DNA from: CAVXFL01 sp963761015
GTDB taxonomy: Bacteria; Pseudomonadota; Alphaproteobacteria; Acetobacterales; Acetobacteraceae
Length of the DNA: 64,000 bases
Direction: 5' to 3'
NCBI GenBank assembly: GCA_963761015.1
Contig: CAVXFL010000009.1
Span: 186,001-250,000 of the forward strand
The notes under the pieces were generated by a model, which had not been told where the DNA came from, did no database searches, and worked only from the letters and a program-made list of their open reading frames with translations. Of the stretch, positions 27,526 to 36,668 are shown piece after piece. A program made the position numbers and the translations under genes. Numbering within the stretch: position 1 is the stretch's first letter; every line of letters begins with the position of its first letter.

Positions 27526-28455
27526 TCAGAACCCGACCTTGTCGCCGCCCTTCAGCGACAGGATGTCGCGGGCTTCGTCCGGCGTGGCGATTTCCAGTCC
27601 GAGCCCCTCGATGATCTGCCGCGCCTTCTTGACCTGCGCGGCATTGCTCTCGGCGAGCTTGCCGGGGCCGATCCAGAGGCTGTCCTCCAGCCCGACGCGC
27701 ACGTTGCCGCCCATCGCCGCCGCCATCGCCGCGATCGGCATCTGGTTGCGCCCCGCCCCCAGCACCGACCAGCGGTACTGCTTGCCGAACAGTCTGTCGG
27801 CGGTGCGCTTCATGTGCAGCACATCGTCCGGATGCGGGCCGATGCCACCGAGAATGCCGAACACCGTCTGCACGAACAGCGGCGGCTTCACCAGGCCGCG
27901 CTCCAGGAAGTGATTGAGGTTGTACAGATGGCCGACGTCGTAGCATTCGAACTCGAAGCGCGTCCCGGCGTCGCGCAGTTCGGTCAGCGCGTATTCGATG
28001 TCGGCGAAGGTGTTGCGGAAGATCAGGTCCTTGCTGCCCTCCAGATACGGGCGCTCCCAATCGTGCTTGAACTCCTTGAAGCGGTTCAGCATCGGGAACA
28101 GGCCGAAATTCATCGAGCCCATGTTCATCGACGCCACTTCCGGCTTGAACGTCAGCGAGGGCTGGATGCGCTCGCGGATGGTCATGGTCGGCGCGCCGCC
28201 GCTGGTCAGGTTCAGGACCGCGTTCGTGCTCTGCTTGATGCGCGGCAGGAACTTGCCGAACGCCTCCGGGCTCTGGTCCGGCTTGCCGGTTTTCGGATCG
28301 CGCGCGTGCAGGTGAACGATGGCGGCGCCCGCTTCGGCGGCGCCGAGCGCCGCCTGCACGATCTCGTCCGCCGTCACCGGCAGATGCGGCGACATCGAGG
28401 GCGTGTGGATCGCGCCCGTCACCGCGCAGGTGATGATGACCTTGTTCGCCGCCAT
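27526..28455 (-). CDS. BKACE (DUF849) beta-keto acid cleavage enzyme
   Basis: A 309-residue TIM-barrel enzyme of the 3-keto-5-aminohexanoate cleavage family. Marks are KVIITCAVTGAIHTPSMSPHLPVT, the metal ligands in IVHLHARDPKTGKP, and VGLEDSLWIGPGKLA. BKACE enzymes cleave a beta-keto acid with acetyl-CoA into acetoacetate and a new CoA ester; specificity varies. Between the importer and the lactonases it suggests a pathway in which an imported compound yields a lactone and a beta-keto acid (inference). Start ATG 28455 follows AAGGGAAGGAGTTTTGCC. Confidence 0.9.
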   Translation of the reverse strand: MAANKVIITCAVTGAIHTPSMSPHLPVTADEIVQAALGAAEAGAAIVHLHARDPKTGKPDQSPEAFGKFLPRIKQSTNAVLNLTSGGAPTMTIRERIQPSLTFKPEVASMNMGSMNFGLFPMLNRFKEFKHDWERPYLEGSKDLIFRNTFADIEYALTELRDAGTRFEFECYDVGHLYNLNHFLERGLVKPPLFVQTVFGILGGIGPHPDDVLHMKRTADRLFGKQYRWSVLGAGRNQMPIAAMAAAMGGNVRVGLEDSLWIGPGKLAESNAAQVKKARQIIEGLGLEIATPDEARDILSLKGGDKVGF

Positions 28456-28491
28456 GGCAAAACTCCTTCCCTTCGGTGTGTCCGGCCCCGC

Positions 28492-30537
28492 TCAGCTCGT
28501 GCGGCGCTCGCGCAGGGCCACGACGGAGCCGAGCACGACCAGGCCGTAGATGATCTGCCGCGTCGCGTCAGGCAGCGTGGTGCCCGCGAGCAAGGTCTGC
28601 AACGCGGTCAGCAGCAGCACGCCACCGATCATGCCGAGATAGGTGCCGCGCCCGCCGGTAATCAGCGTGCCGCCGACCACGACGACCGCGATCGAGGGCA
28701 GCAGATAGGCGTCGCCCATGCCGAGGCTCGCCTGGCCGCTGAACCCGTCGAGCAGAATGCCGACGATCGCGGAGCAGATGCCGCTCAGCATGTACACCAG
28801 CACGAGCGTGCGCCCGACATTCACGCCCGACAGCCGCGCCGCGCGCACGCTGTTGCCGATGGCGTAAATGCGCCGGCCGAACGGGGTTCGCCGCAGCAGC
28901 AGGGCCGCGACGATCACGAACCCGAGGAGCAGCCAGATCTCCGGCGTGACTCCGCCGACGCGCGCGGTCATCAGCCAGCGCAGTTCGGGCGGCGCGAAGC
29001 CGCTCGGCGTGCCGTTGCTGTAGACCATGGCGACGCCCTGCAGGATGCCGTCCATCGCCAGGGTGACGACGATCGGCGGCAGCGCGAACAGCACGATCCC
29101 GAGCCCGTTCAGAATGCCGATGCCGGCGCCGATCGCCAGCACCAGCGGGATCGCCCAGCCCGCCACCATCGGCTGTCCCTGCGCGACGCCGGCGAGCACG
29201 ATCCCGCACAGCCCGATGGTCCACGGCACGGAGAGATCGAGCCCGCCGGTCAGGATCACCGCGCCCTGCCCGAGCGACAGCACGGCGAGGAACGAGGCCA
29301 GCACCAGCAGCGAATCACCATAGCCCCAGCTCAGGCCACCGTACAGGAGCCCGGTGCCGATCAGCACCAGGACGAAACAGACATAGGCCGGCAAGGCATA
29401 GCGGACATCCTCGGCGTGGCGCTGCCAAAACGACAGCCGCCCGCCCGTGGGCTCCGCCGGCTGGGCGAGGAACACCAGGGGACGCGCCGCCTGCCTGACG
29501 CCGCGCCCGCGGATAGTCGGGCCGCGCTGCGCGATCCGGCGCAGCCATTGCGCGATCGGCGAGCGCCGGTCGAGCGACACGCCGAGCGCCGCCAGGGCCA
29601 GAATCGCGCCCTCGACCACCGTGGAATAATAGGCGGAGACGCTGAGAATCAGCAGGATGTTGATGATCAGCATCAGGCTGTAGGAGCCGAAGACCGATCC
29701 CAAACAGCCGCCGCGGCCGCCGCCGAAGACGGTGCCGCCGATCACGATCGCGGCGAACACCTGCAGCAGCATCGGATCGCCGACCAGCGGATCGCCCGAG
29801 CCGGTCTGCGCCGAGACGAACACGCCCGCCGCGCCGTACATCAGCCCGGCGAGCACGTAGGTGGCGAACTCGGTCGGAACCACGCGGATGCCGGCGGACG
29901 CCGCGGCGTCCTCGTCGCTGCCGACCGCGTAAAGCGCGGTGCCGAAGCGCGAATGCGCGAGCGCCGTCCATAGCAGAAGCGTGACGATCAGGATCACGAT
30001 CGCCGCCGGCAGCGCGTTCGGAATCGCCGCGCCGGTCAGGAACGTGGAGAAATCCGGCGGGATCAGCCCGCCTGGCTTGTCCATCACCAGCAGCGTGCCG
30101 CCCTGGATGATGAACATCGTGGCGAGGGTCACGACGATCGGCTGCAAGCGGAGCAGCGCGACGAACACCCCATTGAAGGCGCCGACGCCGGCGCCGATCG
30201 CCAGCCCGGCCACGCCCCAGCCGATTTCGGAACCGAGGCTCGCCTGCATGTGGCTCGCCAGCACCACGTTGACCAGCGAGATCACCGCGCCGACCGAGAG
30301 ATCGAAGCCGCCGGTCAGGATCACCAGCGTCTCGCCGATCGCGGCGAGCGCGAGTGTGCAGCCGCCGGTCGACATGTAACTGAAATCGAAATAGCCGTAC
30401 GGCTGCGGCGCAACCCAGTTGACGGTGCCGAACAGCACCAGGAACACCAGCACGGCCATGACCAGGCCGCGATAGCGCTCGACCAGTAGGCGGAGGCCCG
30501 AGGGCGGAGCGGCGAGCGGAAGCGCGAGGTCGCTCAC
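28492..30537 (-). CDS. Double-length sugar-type ABC permease (two fused RbsC-like domains)
   Basis: A 681-residue protein in which two complete BPD_transp_2 permease domains are joined: residues about 1-320 (ALAAIGETLVILTGGFDLSVGA, IGGTVFGGGRGG) and about 370-680 (LSLGQGAVILTGGLDLSVPW, VVGGTLITGGRGTYLG). Ribose-type importers normally use two separate permease chains; here one polypeptide supplies both. The linker (about 320-370) is basic. The GTG start overlaps the ATPase stop (GTGA), so translation is coupled. Substrate unknown; monosaccharide or sugar derivative expected. Confidence 0.88.
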   Translation of the reverse strand: MSDLALPLAAPPSGLRLLVERYRGLVMAVLVFLVLFGTVNWVAPQPYGYFDFSYMSTGGCTLALAAIGETLVILTGGFDLSVGAVISLVNVVLASHMQASLGSEIGWGVAGLAIGAGVGAFNGVFVALLRLQPIVVTLATMFIIQGGTLLVMDKPGGLIPPDFSTFLTGAAIPNALPAAIVILIVTLLLWTALAHSRFGTALYAVGSDEDAAASAGIRVVPTEFATYVLAGLMYGAAGVFVSAQTGSGDPLVGDPMLLQVFAAIVIGGTVFGGGRGGCLGSVFGSYSLMLIINILLILSVSAYYSTVVEGAILALAALGVSLDRRSPIAQWLRRIAQRGPTIRGRGVRQAARPLVFLAQPAEPTGGRLSFWQRHAEDVRYALPAYVCFVLVLIGTGLLYGGLSWGYGDSLLVLASFLAVLSLGQGAVILTGGLDLSVPWTIGLCGIVLAGVAQGQPMVAGWAIPLVLAIGAGIGILNGLGIVLFALPPIVVTLAMDGILQGVAMVYSNGTPSGFAPPELRWLMTARVGGVTPEIWLLLGFVIVAALLLRRTPFGRRIYAIGNSVRAARLSGVNVGRTLVLVYMLSGICSAIVGILLDGFSGQASLGMGDAYLLPSIAVVVVGGTLITGGRGTYLGMIGGVLLLTALQTLLAGTTLPDATRQIIYGLVVLGSVVALRERRTS

Positions 30538-32087
30538 TTGGCCGCCGCCATGGCCGAAGCCGCCGGCGCGTGCCCGGTTTGGTGGCCGAGGGCGGCCTGC
30601 ATGATGGCGTTTTCGCTGATCTCGCCGCGCGCATCGTCCAGTTCGCGCACGACGCGCCCGCCATAGATCACCAGCACGCGGTGGCTCAGATTGATTACCT
30701 CGGCGATCTCGGTCGAATACAGCAGCACCGCACCGCCAGCGCGCGCGTAGTCGTTGATCAGCACGTAGATCTCGTGCTTGGTGCCGACATCGACGCCGCG
30801 CGTGGGGTCGAACAGCAGCAGCACCCGGCTGCCGGCGAGAATCCATTTTGCCAGCACGATCTTCTGCTGGTTGCCGCCGCTGAACGCGCCGGCGCGGGTA
30901 TAGAGCGCCCGGTCGTCCACCTGCACACGCTTGAGCGCCCCGGCGACGGCGCGCTGTTCGCGCACGCGTTCGATCAGCCCGGCCTTGGTGAAGCGGTGGA
31001 TCACCGGCAAGGTGGTGTTGCGGCGGCCGTCCAGCTTCAGGAACAGGCCCTCGGTCTTGCGATCTTCCGGCACCAGCGCGATGCCGACCTTGGAGCGCAC
31101 CGCGTCGCTCGGCGCGCGCAGCGCGACCGGACGGCCGTCCACGCGGACATCGCCGCCGGTGCGCGGAATGTCGCCGAACAGCGCGAGGAACAGTTCGAGC
31201 TGGCCCATGCCCTGCAAGCCGGCCACGCCGAGGATCTCGCCAGGATGGAGATCGAACGACGCGCCGCGCAGTCGGCCGGCCGACAACTCGGCGACGGACA
31301 GCACCGGCGGGGCGGCGAGCTGGAACGCGGGCTTCGGCGGGAAGGTGGCGCCCAGCGAGCGGCCGATGATCAGTTCCACCACCTCATGATCGGTCACGTC
31401 GGCGACGTTGTAGGTGCCGACGTTGCGGCCGTTGCGCAGCACGGTGAGCGCGTCGCAGAACATGCGCACTTCCGGCATGCGGTGCGAAATGAACACCACT
31501 GTCGTGCCCTGCCGCTTCTGCTCGGCGACGATGTTCGCCAGCCAGTCGATGTCGCCGCCCGACAGCGCCGAGGTCGGCTCGTCGAGCAGCAGGATGCGCG
31601 GCCGGCGCAGCAAGGTGCGGGCGATTTCGATTTTTTGCCGCAACGGCAGGTCGAGATCGCGCACGACCTGTCGCGGCGACACGCCGGCGATCCCCAGCCG
31701 CGCGAGCAGATCGGCCACCCGCGCCTGCCCCTCGCGCGCGCGCAGCAGACCCGCGACGCCGGTCGGCTGATACGGCAGCAGCACGTTTTCCCAGACCGTG
31801 AGGTCGCGAACGAGGGTGAGTTCCTGAAACGCGGTCTGGATGCCGAGCCCGTGCGCGTCGCGCGGCGAATAGAATTCGGCGCGCTGCCCAAAGATCGCGA
31901 TCCGCCCTGAATCCGGCCGGATCAGCCCGCTCAGCAGCTTCACCATCGTGGACTTGCCGGCGCCGTTCTCGCCGAGCAGCGCATGCACGGTGCCCGCCGG
32001 AATGCGCAGATCGACCGCGTCGAGCGCGACGGTCGATCCATAGGTCTTGCACACGCCCTCGGCCGCGATCGCGGGCGATTCAGGCAT
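30534..32087 (-). CDS. Sugar ABC transporter ATPase (RbsA/MglA type, two domains)
   Basis: A 517-residue tandem ATPase. Domain 1 has Walker A LLGENGAGKST and Walker B ILLLDEPTSAL. Domain 2 has the degenerate Walker A region GVAGLQGMGQLELF, GIALVPEDRKTEG, signature FSGGNQQK and LLLFDPTRGVDVG. The first domain's signature (RDLDLPLRQKIEIA) lacks the usual SGxxQ, a variation seen in some members. It follows the binding-protein gene after 149 bases containing two strong hairpins and is coupled to the permease. Confidence 0.92.
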   Translation of the reverse strand: MPESPAIAAEGVCKTYGSTVALDAVDLRIPAGTVHALLGENGAGKSTMVKLLSGLIRPDSGRIAIFGQRAEFYSPRDAHGLGIQTAFQELTLVRDLTVWENVLLPYQPTGVAGLLRAREGQARVADLLARLGIAGVSPRQVVRDLDLPLRQKIEIARTLLRRPRILLLDEPTSALSGGDIDWLANIVAEQKRQGTTVVFISHRMPEVRMFCDALTVLRNGRNVGTYNVADVTDHEVVELIIGRSLGATFPPKPAFQLAAPPVLSVAELSAGRLRGASFDLHPGEILGVAGLQGMGQLELFLALFGDIPRTGGDVRVDGRPVALRAPSDAVRSKVGIALVPEDRKTEGLFLKLDGRRNTTLPVIHRFTKAGLIERVREQRAVAGALKRVQVDDRALYTRAGAFSGGNQQKIVLAKWILAGSRVLLLFDPTRGVDVGTKHEIYVLINDYARAGGAVLLYSTEIAEVINLSHRVLVIYGGRVVRELDDARGEISENAIMQAALGHQTGHAPAASAMAAAK

Positions 32088-32137
32088 CGGCGCGGCCCCG
32101 CGATACGGGCGACATTCGCGGATCCCCCGCCTCCCGG

Positions 32138-32195
32138 CCTCCTCCCGCGAGGGGAGGAGGACTCATCCACCACCCTCTCCCGTTGCGGGAGAGGG
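32138..32195. terminator. Paired hairpins between binding-protein and ATPase genes
   Basis: Two GC-rich perfect stems lie in the 149-base spacer: CCTCCTCCC / GGGAGGAGG (32138-32160) and CCCTCTCCCG / CGGGAGAGGG (32173-32195). No T run follows, so a strong intrinsic terminator is unlikely. They may slow 3' decay of the upstream message or attenuate the downstream genes, giving more binding protein than membrane subunits. The CCCTCTCCCG...CGGGAGAGGG palindrome is also a frequent dispersed repeat. Confidence 0.6.
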
Positions 32196-32236
32196 TCGGG
32201 GTGAGGGGGAAACGCGGCATCGGGTCGTGGCCGACT

Positions 32237-33376
32237 TTACTTCTGCGCGACCTGCTCGGGCACGCCGTTCAATGCGGCCTGCAAGCCGACCTCCGGGGTC
32301 AAGGGCGAATAGATCGAGGCGAACCAGCCGGGATTGCTGATGATGGCCGGCTGGAAGACGTTGCAGCCCGCCTCCATCTCCTTCCAAGTCCCCTGCAGGC
32401 ACAGCTTCACCGTCTCGTCGGTCGCGATCGGCAGCGGCAGCTTGGTGAATTTGGCGATGTTCTTGCCGTCCAGCTTTTCGACCGCGAGCTTGAGCGCCAG
32501 CGCGCCGGAATACGGCGGCGAGGCGTAGGAGATCGAGCTCTCGCCCATCGGCCGATAGGTCCCGTGCGCCCCCTTCACCTGCTTGTCGCCCACCTTCAGC
32601 ATCTGAATGCGGTGTCCGTTCGCGCCCTCGCCGGCGCAGGGGATCAGCTTGTTGTCCGGGATACCGGCCTCCTTCTCCATCGACGCCGCGGTGTAGCAGC
32701 CGACCTGCATCCAGAGCCCGTTGATCTCGCCCCAGGGATGCGTCGCCAAAATCTTCGTGAGCTCGGTGCGCGCGACCGCCTGGCTCCACATGCCGACGCC
32801 CTCGGCGATGATGTGGATTCCCGGGTATTTCGCGAACACTTCCTTCGCCGCCTTGGTGCGCTGCACGTCGACGGAGGTGCCGGGCACGCCGGTGATCACC
32901 ACGATATTGCCCTTGCCGTTCATCTTCTTGGCCAGCCACTCGGCGGTCACGCGGCCGGCTTCGAGCTGGTCGATATGCACGTTGTAGGCGCAGGGCTCGG
33001 TGATCTCGGCGTCGTAGGCGATGATGAGCACGCCGGCATTGCAGGCGTGGCGCACGACCTGATTGAGCGCGGTCGGCGAAATCGGATAGACCACGATCGC
33101 CTTGGCGCCGGCCTGCACCATGGCGTTGATCTGCTGGATCTGCCGCTGCGCGTTCGGCCCGGCGACCTGCACTTGCAGGTTCACCTTGTTGCGCATGTCG
33201 GGCGCTTTCGCCATGGCCTTGACCATGTTGGCCGCCTCGGCCTGCCAGTCGTTGCCGATGAAGCTCATACTCAGATAGATTTTATACTTGCCGGCGGCCT
33301 TGGTGGCGCCGCCCGGCAGCAGCAGCGCCGCCCCGAGCGCGCAGGCGCCCAAAATTCCGCGCATGGTCTTTCGCAT
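32237..33376 (-). CDS. Sugar-type ABC substrate-binding protein
   Basis: A 379-residue periplasmic-binding protein of the RbsB-like (PBP1) class. The signal peptide runs to about residue 28 (GACALGAALLLPGGATKAAG). The mature start YKIYLSMSFIGNDWQAEAANMVKA, the AIVVYPISPTALNQV strand, DAEITEP and VVITGVPGTSVD are typical. The start at 33376 follows GAGAGAGG. It heads the six-gene minus-strand operon ending at 25692. Confidence 0.9.
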   Translation of the reverse strand: MRKTMRGILGACALGAALLLPGGATKAAGKYKIYLSMSFIGNDWQAEAANMVKAMAKAPDMRNKVNLQVQVAGPNAQRQIQQINAMVQAGAKAIVVYPISPTALNQVVRHACNAGVLIIAYDAEITEPCAYNVHIDQLEAGRVTAEWLAKKMNGKGNIVVITGVPGTSVDVQRTKAAKEVFAKYPGIHIIAEGVGMWSQAVARTELTKILATHPWGEINGLWMQVGCYTAASMEKEAGIPDNKLIPCAGEGANGHRIQMLKVGDKQVKGAHGTYRPMGESSISYASPPYSGALALKLAVEKLDGKNIAKFTKLPLPIATDETVKLCLQGTWKEMEAGCNVFQPAIISNPGWFASIYSPLTPEVGLQAALNGVPEQVAQK

Positions 33377-33528
33377 CCGCCTCTCTCCCTCGGTTTCTTC
33401 GCTTCGGCGCGCCCGCGACACGCTGTTCGCGGCGCGAGAGGCTAGGCCGCGGCCGGGCGTTCGGCAACCCGCGCGGCCGTGCTTGGGGCGCAATTGACAT
33501 GTGAATTGCATGTTTCTATGCGGCGAGC

Positions 33529-33759
33529 ATGGGAACGATGGTCCAAATCCGCAATGTCCCCGAGGCGCTGCATCGCCGGCTCAAATCGCGCGCCGCCTTG
33601 GCTGGCATGTCGCTATCCGACTATCTGCTCAGCGAAATTCGTCAGGTGGCGGAACGGCCGACGATCGATGAATTGCGCGCGCGCTTGCACAACCGCACGG
33701 AAACGGCTCCTTCCGTGCCGCCGGCCGAAGCAGTTCGCGCCGAGCGCGACCGCGCGTGA
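33529..33759 (+). CDS. FitA/VapB-type ribbon-helix-helix antitoxin
   Basis: A 76-residue protein with an N-terminal DNA-binding ribbon-helix-helix (VQIRNVPEALHRRLKSRAALAGMSLSDYLLSEI) and an unstructured C-terminal tail that would wrap the toxin. ATG 33529 or 33538 may start it. It ends inside the toxin start (GTGA overlap). Such antitoxins repress their own promoter, which must lie in the 150 bases shared with the divergent transporter operon. Confidence 0.88.
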   Translation: MGTMVQIRNVPEALHRRLKSRAALAGMSLSDYLLSEIRQVAERPTIDELRARLHNRTETAPSVPPAEAVRAERDRA

Positions 33760-34148
33760 TCGTTATCGACGCGTCGGCCCTGCTCGAGGTCCTTCTCCGC
33801 ACGCCGGCGGCGAAAGCCGTGGAGGATCGGCTGTTCGCCCCTCGTCAAACGCTCCACGCGCCGCATCTGCTCGATGTAGAAGTCGCACAGGTGATCCGGC
33901 GCTATGCTGCGAACGGGGAGATCGACCGCGAGCGCGGCCGCATGGCTCTCGCCGACCTGGCGGACCTTCCGCTGCGGCGATATCCGCACGATTTCCTTTT
34001 GCTACGCATGTGGGATTTAAGGAATAATCTGACGGCCTACGACGCCGCCTATGTCGCGCTGGCCGAGGCGCTCGATACGCCGTTGCTGACGCGAGACGGA
34101 CATTTGGCCGCAGCCGCTGGCCATCACGCGCAGATCGAATTGGTATAA
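33756..34148 (+). CDS. PIN-domain ribonuclease toxin (VapC family)
   Basis: A 130-residue PIN nuclease: the first acidic residue is in MIVIDASALLEVLL, the Glu in LLDVEVAQVIRRY, and the C-terminal Asp pair in LTAYDAAYVALAEAL and LLTRDGHLA. VapC toxins cut tRNA or rRNA. The GTG start overlaps the antitoxin stop, giving coupled synthesis. It is a complete type II module next to mobile-element debris. Confidence 0.92.
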   Translation: MIVIDASALLEVLLRTPAAKAVEDRLFAPRQTLHAPHLLDVEVAQVIRRYAANGEIDRERGRMALADLADLPLRRYPHDFLLLRMWDLRNNLTAYDAAYVALAEALDTPLLTRDGHLAAAAGHHAQIELV

Positions 34149-34564
34149 CTCTGTCTGTCGCCGCAACGACGCAGCGAGCACGTCATACCGCCGGATAAGC
34201 CCAATTAACCCGCGGAGTTCGTGCGCCTGGCCGAGGAGGCGCGGGCGGAACGCGCCGAGATGGGCCGGCTGCGCCGCCGGGCGACGATCGCGCGAAACGG
34301 CATCACCCAGATCGTCGAGACGGCGGCCGAATACGGCTTCCAGGGCGAGGAATGGGCCAGCCTGGCGCGTGACTGCCGAAACCTGACCAGGGCGCTCAGG
34401 ACCATCGAGCGGTCCGAGGAAATGGCGCTTGGCGCGGAAAGCCTGGAGCGACGGCAGCGCCTGGCGCGGGAACGCCTGGAATTCCTGCTGTCCAGTGCTG
34501 CGGGAGGCACTCCCGAAGCAGCTGATTCAATCCCCCTGGGGCCTGAAAACGAGCCTCACCAATT

Positions 34565-35680
<1,116 letters not shown>

Positions 35681-35689
35681 TGGATTCGA

Positions 35690-36082
35690 GAAAAGCTTGG
35701 TCCCAACACGCTTCTCTCAAAATCCGCGCCCCAATGCACCTGATTCGGTGAGAAATGCGGGCTAAGTGTTGGTGCTGCCAGGGTTGCCACCGCCGCACCT
35801 GGGGCGGCGATATATCCCGGGAGATTTCGACAATGGCTTACCGGCGGCAACAATGCGGAGGCGCCGACCCGCAATGAAATAACCCCTGGGATTCATCGCC
35901 GCCGGCGCGGCGCCTCGGGGCCGAGGGTCTGCCGCTGTTTCCCGAGGGGTGAACGTCATCGGCGATCGCCTCACCCTGGGAAGAACACCATGGGGAGGAG
36001 CCTCTGCCCGCAGCGGCGTTGTGGGGCGGTTCTGATGCTCGGACAAAAATTACAGCAATTCCAATGCGCTAGGCCTACATCT
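35690..36082. other. Non-coding stretch between IS1380 copy and tRNA-Ser
   Basis: It holds the right end of the IS1380 copy and about 300 bases before the tRNA 3' end. A 94-codon minus-strand frame (35762-36046) starts MSEHQNRPTTPLRA but is rich in Arg and Pro and resembles no known family; its reality is doubtful. GC-rich inverted repeats occur near 35900-35950. No other gene was seen. Confidence 0.35.
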
Positions 36083-36170
36083 TGGCGGATGGGGCGAGAT
36101 TCGAACTCGCGAGGGGTTACCCCCTGGCGGTTTTCAAGACCGCTGCCTTAAACCACTCGGCCACCCATCC
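36083..36170 (-). tRNA. tRNA-Ser (TGA anticodon), CCA encoded
   Basis: On the minus strand the acceptor arms GGATGGG (5', 36170) and CCCATCC pair, with discriminator G and an encoded CCA (36085-36083). The anticodon stem GCGGT/ACCGC encloses CTTGAAA with anticodon TGA. A long variable arm (CAGGGGGTAACCCCT) and the T arm GCGAG-TTCGAAT-CTCGC confirm a serine tRNA. Its 5' half, 36132-36170, is repeated exactly at 45646-45684, so this copy is a hybrid: chromosomal 3' half plus a 5' half supplied by the integrated element. Confidence 0.95.
36132..36170. repeat. Left attachment repeat (in intact tRNA-Ser)
   Basis: 39 bp from the anticodon loop to the 5' end of tRNA-Ser, identical to 45646-45684. 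The flanking bases differ on both sides. Confidence 0.9.
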
Positions 36171-36668
36171 GCGCAATCAAATCAAAGCGTTAGCACGCCG
36201 AATTCGCGAACAAAACCGGGGCTTGGCACCCAACTGGCACCCCAGCCTAGCCATTCCGCATCGCGGCGTCGATTGCTTGGGCGGCAGCGGAATCGGTCTT
36301 CTTGAACTTGTGGGCGTAGATCCCGAGCGTGATCCCTGGTGACCCGTGGCCGAGCCGCCGGCTGATGGTCAGGATATCCAGTGCGGCCGCGATCAGGGCG
36401 CTGGCATGGGTGTGGCGAAAGGCGTGGAACGTGACCGGCGGCAACCCGAGGGTGTCGGCGGTCCTGCGCCATTGCTGGCTGAGTTTGTCTGGCGAGAGGG
36501 GCGAGCCGTCTTCCTTTGCAAAAACCAGATCGTCAGGGGCAGGTCGCCCCAAGCCGAGCGCCAGCCGGATCTCCGCCTGCCGCAGGCGATGCGCCCTGAG
36601 CGTTTCGACCACGCCAGCCAGGATGGTGATCAGCCTCCGTCCATAACGGGATTTCGGCGCCTTCACCC

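Noticed and set aside
33529..34148. A novel defence module
   Set aside because: It is a standard ribbon-helix-helix antitoxin and PIN toxin pair with the usual overlap; no additional component is linked to it.
35762..36046. A 94-residue minus-strand gene next to tRNA-Ser
   Set aside because: The composition is Arg/Pro-rich, no family is recognised and no clear ribosome-binding site was found; it is described only within the intergenic entry.
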